From the NCBI RefSeq assembly GCF_015070375.1, contig NZ_JADCLL010000002.1:310001-374000 (forward strand): a DNA stretch of 64,000 nucleotides, in the 5' to 3' direction. The notes under the pieces were generated by a model. That model ran no database searches and was not told the DNA's origin. It saw nothing but the letters and a program-made list of their open reading frames with translations. The position numbers were made by a program, and so were the translations under genes. This DNA comes from Nocardioides kribbensis (GTDB lineage: Bacteria > Actinomycetota > Actinomycetes > Propionibacteriales > Nocardioidaceae). Each line of letters begins with the position of its first letter. Positions within the stretch are counted from its first letter, which is position 1. Positions 60,399-64,000 of this stretch are shown one piece after another.

Positions 60399-61361
60399 GT
60401 GGGAGTCGGACACGGGCACGGACACGGGCACGCGGGCCGGCAGGCGGGCGGCCACCCGGGCGGCCACGCCGCGGGTCGCGCGGCCGACCGGCGGCGGCTG
60501 CGGGTGGTGCTGGCGGTCACCGCGAGCGTCATGGTGCTCGAGGTCGTGGGCGCCGTGGTCACCGGCTCCCTGGCGCTGCTCGCCGACGCGGGCCACATGG
60601 CCACCGACGCCGGCGCCGTCGTGCTCGCGCTCGGGGCGTCGTACGTCGCCGGGCTCCGCCCGGGCCCCCGCTCCACCTTCGGCCTGCACCGCGCGGAGAT
60701 CCTCGCCGCGCTGCTCAACGCGCTGGTGCTGCTGGTGGTCTGCGGCTACCTCGCCTGGGCCGGCCTGAGCCGGCTCGCCGACCCCCAGGAGGTGGAGGCG
60801 GGGCCGATGATCGCCTTCGCCACGGTCGGCCTGCTCGCCAACGCCGTGTCGATGCTGGTGCTCAGCCGCTCGGAGTCGGGCTCGCTCAACCTGCGCGGCG
60901 CCGCCAACGAGGTCTTCGCCGACCTGCTCGGCTCGGTGCTGGCCATCGCCGCCGGCGTCGTCGTGCTCGCCACGGGCTGGCTGCAGGCCGACCCGCTGGC
61001 CTCGCTGCTGATCGCGGTGATGATCCTGCCGCGCGCCCTCGTGCTGGCCCGCGACGCCGTCGCGGTGCTGCTGGAGGTGGCCCCCGCCGGCCTCGACCTG
61101 GGCGAGGTCAGCCGCCACATCGAGGACGTGCCCGGCGTCGTCGACGTGCACGACCTCCACGCCTGGACCATCACCAGCGGCCTGCCGAGCCTCTCGGCCC
61201 ACGTGACGGTCACCGACGCGGCGCTGGCCGAGCGCGGCGTCGGGGCCGTGCTCGACGACCTGTGCCACTGCGTCGCGGAGCACTTCGACGTGCGCCACGC
61301 GACCTTCCAGGTCGAGCCGGTCTCCCACGGCGCCCACGAGGACCTCGGCGAGCTCCACTGA
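60399..61361 (+). CDS. Cation diffusion facilitator (CDF) family transporter
   Basis: 320 residues. A His-rich N-terminus (GHGHGHGHAG and GGHPGGHAAG) likely binds metal. Six membrane helices follow at about 30-215, with the transport-site motifs SLALLADAGHMATD and NLRGAANEVFADLLGS. A cytoplasmic C-terminal domain (about 225-320) contains DVHDLHAWTITSG. This CzcD/ZitB-like form exports zinc and related divalent metals. No metal regulator adjoins it. Confidence 0.92.
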   Translation: MGVGHGHGHGHAGRQAGGHPGGHAAGRAADRRRLRVVLAVTASVMVLEVVGAVVTGSLALLADAGHMATDAGAVVLALGASYVAGLRPGPRSTFGLHRAEILAALLNALVLLVVCGYLAWAGLSRLADPQEVEAGPMIAFATVGLLANAVSMLVLSRSESGSLNLRGAANEVFADLLGSVLAIAAGVVVLATGWLQADPLASLLIAVMILPRALVLARDAVAVLLEVAPAGLDLGEVSRHIEDVPGVVDVHDLHAWTITSGLPSLSAHVTVTDAALAERGVGAVLDDLCHCVAEHFDVRHATFQVEPVSHGAHEDLGELH

Positions 61362-61362
61362 C

Positions 61363-61398
61363 GCCTCCACCGCGGCCTCCACCGCGGCCTCCACCGAG
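61363..61398 (+). repeat. Three 12-nt tandem repeats after the CDF gene
   Basis: gcctccaccgcg, gcctccaccgcg, gcctccaccgag directly after the stop codon. A minisatellite-like tract with no evident hairpin, in the 106-nt gap before the converging DUF2945 gene. Confidence 0.7.
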
Positions 61399-61467
61399 GC
61401 GCCCGCCCGCGGCCCGGCGACCGCGCCGCCGCGCCCCGTCCCGAGACGACCGGGCCCGCGCCGCGAC

Positions 61468-61680
61468 TCAGGCCCGGTCGACCTCGGAGCGCAGCTTCAG
61501 CACGACGGTGCCGTCCTCCTGCTCGATGACGTAGGCCGGGTCGTCGTCGCTGCCGTGGCGGGTGATCGTCGAGCCCTCGGTGGTGCGCTCGACGGTGTCG
61601 TGATGGACCTCGGTGACGGTGCCGCTCGCGGTGCCGTTGCCCCACGACCAGCTGACCTCGGTGCCCTTGCGGATGCTCAT
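61468..61680 (-). CDS. DUF2945 (hypervirulence-associated Tudor-type) protein
   Basis: 70 residues: MSIRKGTEVSWSWGNGTASG opens the typical small beta-barrel domain. The VHHDTVERTTEGSTITRHGS stretch follows, then AYVIEQEDGTVVLKLRSEV. These fit the DUF2945 family of Tudor-like domains, function not established. ATGA overlap with the SRPBCC gene, so both are expressed together. Confidence 0.85.
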   Translation of the reverse strand: MSIRKGTEVSWSWGNGTASGTVTEVHHDTVERTTEGSTITRHGSDDDPAYVIEQEDGTVVLKLRSEVDRA

Positions 61681-62165
61681 GTCGTCTCCTTCCGGGCCGC
61701 CTGCTCGGCGGCCGCGCTCAGCTTGACCAGGGTCTTCTCGATGCCGCGCTGGATCTTCGCGGCCACGCCGGCGCGGTGGTAGGCGGCCTGCACGAGGCCG
61801 GGGTAGCGGCTGATGTCCCACGTCTCGGTGACCCGCGTGCGGGCCGTGCCGCCGGTGGCGTCGGCGGGCAGCTCCTCCAGCTCGTAGCGCCACCGGTGCA
61901 GCCCGACGTGGCGCCAGGCGATCAGCCGGTCGGGCTCGAGCTCGACGACCTTGTTGCGGATCTTGTACGGCGCGCCGATGCGCATGTCCATGCCGAAGGT
62001 CGAGCCCAGCTCCAGCCGCGGGGGCCCGCTGGTCGAGCCCCTCACGGTGCCGGAGCCGTCGATCAGCGGGTGCTGCCGGGGGTCGGCCAGGATGTCGAAG
62101 ACGACGGCGGGCGGGGCGTCGACGACGGCCGAGGCGGTCACGACGGGGCGGGCGGAGGAGGCCAT
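61677..62165 (-). CDS. SRPBCC family protein (polyketide cyclase/dehydrase-like)
   Basis: 162 residues with the START-like helix-grip fold: SAVVDAPPAVVFDILADPRQHP at the N-terminus, a central beta region with IAWRHVGLHRWRYELEEL, and a long C-terminal helix with IEKTLVKLSAAAEQ. Members bind hydrophobic ligands; many act as cyclases or carriers, and the ligand here is unknown. Leaderless start supported by TAGCCT at 62172-62177, 6 nt before ATG 62165. Co-transcribed with the DUF2945 gene. Confidence 0.87.
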   Translation of the reverse strand: MASSARPVVTASAVVDAPPAVVFDILADPRQHPLIDGSGTVRGSTSGPPRLELGSTFGMDMRIGAPYKIRNKVVELEPDRLIAWRHVGLHRWRYELEELPADATGGTARTRVTETWDISRYPGLVQAAYHRAGVAAKIQRGIEKTLVKLSAAAEQAARKETT

Positions 62166-62171
62166 GCGCCG

Positions 62172-62177
62172 AGGCTA
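62172..62177 (-). promoter_or_regulatory. -10 hexamer TAGCCT, leaderless SRPBCC gene
   Basis: TAGCCT on the minus strand with 6 nt to ATG 62165. The rest of 62178-62338 is the divergent control region of the E1 operon; no clean -35/-10 pair was resolved there. Confidence 0.6.
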
Positions 62178-62338
62178 CGGCGGGTGATTGGCGGCCATCT
62201 CACCCGCGCAGGTACGTTGTCCCCGACCACGATGTGTCCGGGGTCACAGGTGCACCACCCCGCGCCTGGCGGCCCGCTCGGACACGCCGTACGGCCTCGG
62301 AGACCCCGTCGGGCCGGTGAGAGCGAAGGAGTGCGCAC

Positions 62339-63496
62339 GTGTCCCCTGACTCGACGTTCGGCCCCGACCTGGTGGAGGTCTTCGGACCCTCCCAGAGCGA
62401 CGGCGGCCCCGAGCTGGTCCAGCTGCTGACCCCGGAGGGCGAGCGCGTCCACCACCCGGAGTTCGACATGGACTTCAGCGCCGAGCAGCTGCGCGGGTTC
62501 TACCGCGACATGGTGCTCACCCGGCGCATCGACACCGAGGCCACGGCGCTGCAGCGCCACGGCGAGCTCGGCATCTGGGCCCAGCTGCTGGGCCAGGAGG
62601 CCGCGCAGATCGGCGCCGGCCGCGCGCTGCGCACCCAGGACCACGTCTTCCCGACCTACCGCGAGCACGGCGTCGCGTGGTGCAAGGGCGTGGACCCCCT
62701 CAAGCTGCTCGGGCTCTTCCGCGGCGTCGACCACGGCGCGTGGGACCCCGAGGAGAACCACTTCGGGCTCTACACCATCGTCATCGGCGCGCAGACCCTC
62801 CACGCCACCGGCTACGCCATGGGCATGCAGCGCGACGGCGTCGTCGGCACCGGCGACCCCGAGCGCGACGCCGCGGTGATCGCCCACTTCGGCGACGGCG
62901 CCTCCTCGCAGGGCGACGTCAACGAGGCCTTCATCTTCGCCGCCTCCTACAACGCCCCCGTGGTGTTCTTCTGCCAGAACAACCAGTGGGCCATCTCGGA
63001 GCCGATCGAGCGCCAGACCCGCATCCCGCTCTACCAGCGCGCCCTGGGCTTCGGCTTCCCCGGCGTGCGCGTCGACGGCAACGACGTGCTGGCCACCTAC
63101 GCCGTCACCCAGGCCGCCCTGCAGCGCGCCCGCGACGGGCAGGGCCCGACCTTCGTGGAGGCCTACACCTACCGGATGGGCGCCCACACCACCACCGACG
63201 ACCCGACCCGCTACCGCCTCTCCGACGACGTGGAGAGCTGGAAGCTCAAGGACCCGATCGCCCGCGTCGAGGTCTACCTGCGCCGCAACGGCCTGGTCGA
63301 CGACGCCTTCATCGCCGGGGTCAAGGACGAGGCCGACGACCTGGGCGCGCGCCTGCGCGAGGGCTGCAAGGCGATGCCCGACCCGCAGCCGCTCGACATG
63401 TTCGACCACGTCTACGCAGAGATGACCGACGAGCTCGCCGCCCAGCGCGACGGCTTCGCGGCCTACCTCGAGTCCTTCGAAGGAGCCGACCGATGA
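62339..63496 (+). CDS. pdhA: Pyruvate/branched-chain 2-oxoacid dehydrogenase E1 alpha subunit
   Basis: 385 residues. The thiamine-diphosphate/Mg motif GDGASSQGDVNEAFIFAASY (about 182-201) ends in FFCQNNQWAIS. Also present are YREHGVAWCKGVD and TYRMGAHTTTDDPTRYR with the regulatory-type serine loop. The group is the two-subunit E1 type. Actinobacteria often label it PdhA, although mycobacterial homologues serve branched-chain oxoacids. GTG start with RBS GAAGGAG at 62325-62331. The ATG of the beta subunit overlaps its stop. Confidence 0.92.
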   Translation: MSPDSTFGPDLVEVFGPSQSDGGPELVQLLTPEGERVHHPEFDMDFSAEQLRGFYRDMVLTRRIDTEATALQRHGELGIWAQLLGQEAAQIGAGRALRTQDHVFPTYREHGVAWCKGVDPLKLLGLFRGVDHGAWDPEENHFGLYTIVIGAQTLHATGYAMGMQRDGVVGTGDPERDAAVIAHFGDGASSQGDVNEAFIFAASYNAPVVFFCQNNQWAISEPIERQTRIPLYQRALGFGFPGVRVDGNDVLATYAVTQAALQRARDGQGPTFVEAYTYRMGAHTTTDDPTRYRLSDDVESWKLKDPIARVEVYLRRNGLVDDAFIAGVKDEADDLGARLREGCKAMPDPQPLDMFDHVYAEMTDELAAQRDGFAAYLESFEGADR

Positions 63497-64000
63497 GCAC
63501 CCAGAAGGTCACGCTGGCCAAGTCGCTCAACATGGGGCTGCGCCGCGCGATGGAGGACGACCCCAAGGTCCTGCTCATGGGCGAGGACGTCGGCAAGCTC
63601 GGCGGCGTCTTCCGCATCACCGACGGCCTGCAGAAGGACTTCGGCGAGGACCGCGTCATCGACTCCCCGCTCGCGGAGTCGGGCATCGTCGGCACCGCGG
63701 TCGGCATGGCGCTGCGCGGCTACCGCCCGGTGGTGGAGATCCAGTTCGACGGGTTCGTCTACCCCGCCTACGACCAGATCGTGTGCCAGGTGGCCAAGAT
63801 GAGCTACCGCTCCAAGGGCCGCTCCAGGATGCCGATGGTCATCCGGATCCCCTACGGCGGCGGCATCGGCGCCGTGGAGCACCACAGCGAGTCGCCCGAG
63901 GCGCAGTTCGCCCACACCCCCGGGCTCAAGGTCGTCACCTGCTCCAACCCCGTCGACGGCTATTGGATGATCCAGCAGGCCATCGCCTGCGACGACCCGG
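63493..64000 (+). CDS. pdhB: 2-oxoacid dehydrogenase E1 beta subunit, truncated by window edge
   Basis: About 169 residues are visible, beginning MSTQKVTLAKSLNMGLRRAM and running on with LLMGEDVGKLGGVFRIT, SPLAESGIVGTAVGMALRG and YGGGIGAVEHHSESPEAQF, typical of the transketolase-like pyrimidine-binding domain of E1 beta. The reading frame is open to base 64000; the C-terminal transketolase domain and probably the E2 gene lie beyond. It forms the alpha2-beta2 E1 with the upstream gene product. ATGA overlap with pdhA. Confidence 0.92.
   Translation, partial: MSTQKVTLAKSLNMGLRRAMEDDPKVLLMGEDVGKLGGVFRITDGLQKDFGEDRVIDSPLAESGIVGTAVGMALRGYRPVVEIQFDGFVYPAYDQIVCQVAKMSYRSKGRSRMPMVIRIPYGGGIGAVEHHSESPEAQFAHTPGLKVVTCSNPVDGYWMIQQAIACDDP

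Overview
The window is about 73-75% G+C, uses many GTG starts and densely packed 4-nt start/stop overlaps, and carries an actinobacterial gene set: mycothiol-era DinB-fold proteins, a SigK/RskA pair with an MPT83-like lipoprotein, MprAB, HelR, AEC and VanZ membrane proteins. It looks like chromosome of a Nocardioidaceae-type actinobacterium (Nocardioides or a close relative); this assignment is inference from style and gene content. No rRNA, tRNA, CRISPR array, IS element or prophage was found.

Layout. 1-1.2 kb: an SDR oxidoreductase preceded by two copies of an 84-nt palindromic element. 1.3-4.4 kb: a secreted PA-domain subtilase. 4.5-8.7 kb: PadR, a micro-ORF, and an FtsX-type ABC exporter. 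8.7-18.2 kb: a TetR-led operon (DinB-fold protein, AtuA-like protein, acyl-CoA dehydrogenase, carboxylase beta, biotin carboxylase alpha, second acyl-CoA dehydrogenase) with the same core gene order as Mycobacterium tuberculosis Rv0976c-Rv0972c. 18.3-22.5 kb: membrane proteins (AEC, YihY, PLDc_N, AI-2E). 22.7-30.5 kb, minus strand: a SigK regulon gathered in one place: FAS1/MPT83-like lipoprotein, sigK, rskA, an FAD oxidoreductase fused to DUF1365, two CFA-synthase-type methyltransferases and a DUF1295 protein. 30.7-34 kb: a membrane-anchored molybdopterin oxidoreductase and a sulfatase. 34-39.4 kb: a crotonase, a SigE-family sigma factor with a membrane partner, and HelR. 39.4-45.8 kb: a PhzE-like enzyme, a peroxiredoxin-like protein, pabA-pabB and zwf. 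45.9-50.6 kb: MprAB, divergent from a secreted PQQ-type sugar dehydrogenase. 50.7-52.5 kb: a probable protein-deglycation operon (4TM protein, LMW phosphatase, fructosamine kinase). 52.6-64 kb: a GntR regulator divergent from dimethylargininase, VanZ, an aminotransferase, a thioesterase, an orphan GAF histidine kinase, a glutathionyl-hydroquinone-reductase-like protein, a DivIVA-like protein, a CDF transporter, SRPBCC and DUF2945 proteins, and the start of a pyruvate/branched-chain 2-oxoacid dehydrogenase E1 operon that runs off the right edge.

Three observations stand out. First, the window holds several unrelated palindromic repeat families. One 84-nt (28-codon) copy sits in codon phase inside pabB and is translated as part of the PabB linker; the 14-nt core of its second hairpin is exactly inverted relative to the two intergenic copies. 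A second family has two 74-76-nt hairpins whose arms differ by compensating substitutions. Second, the SigK lipid-modification and MPT83 modules, which lie far apart in M. tuberculosis, are contiguous here. Third, at least fifteen genes share one start-site grammar, a -10 hexamer of type (T/C)AnnnT placed 6-7 nt before the start codon, which implies widespread leaderless transcription and fixes many start codons.
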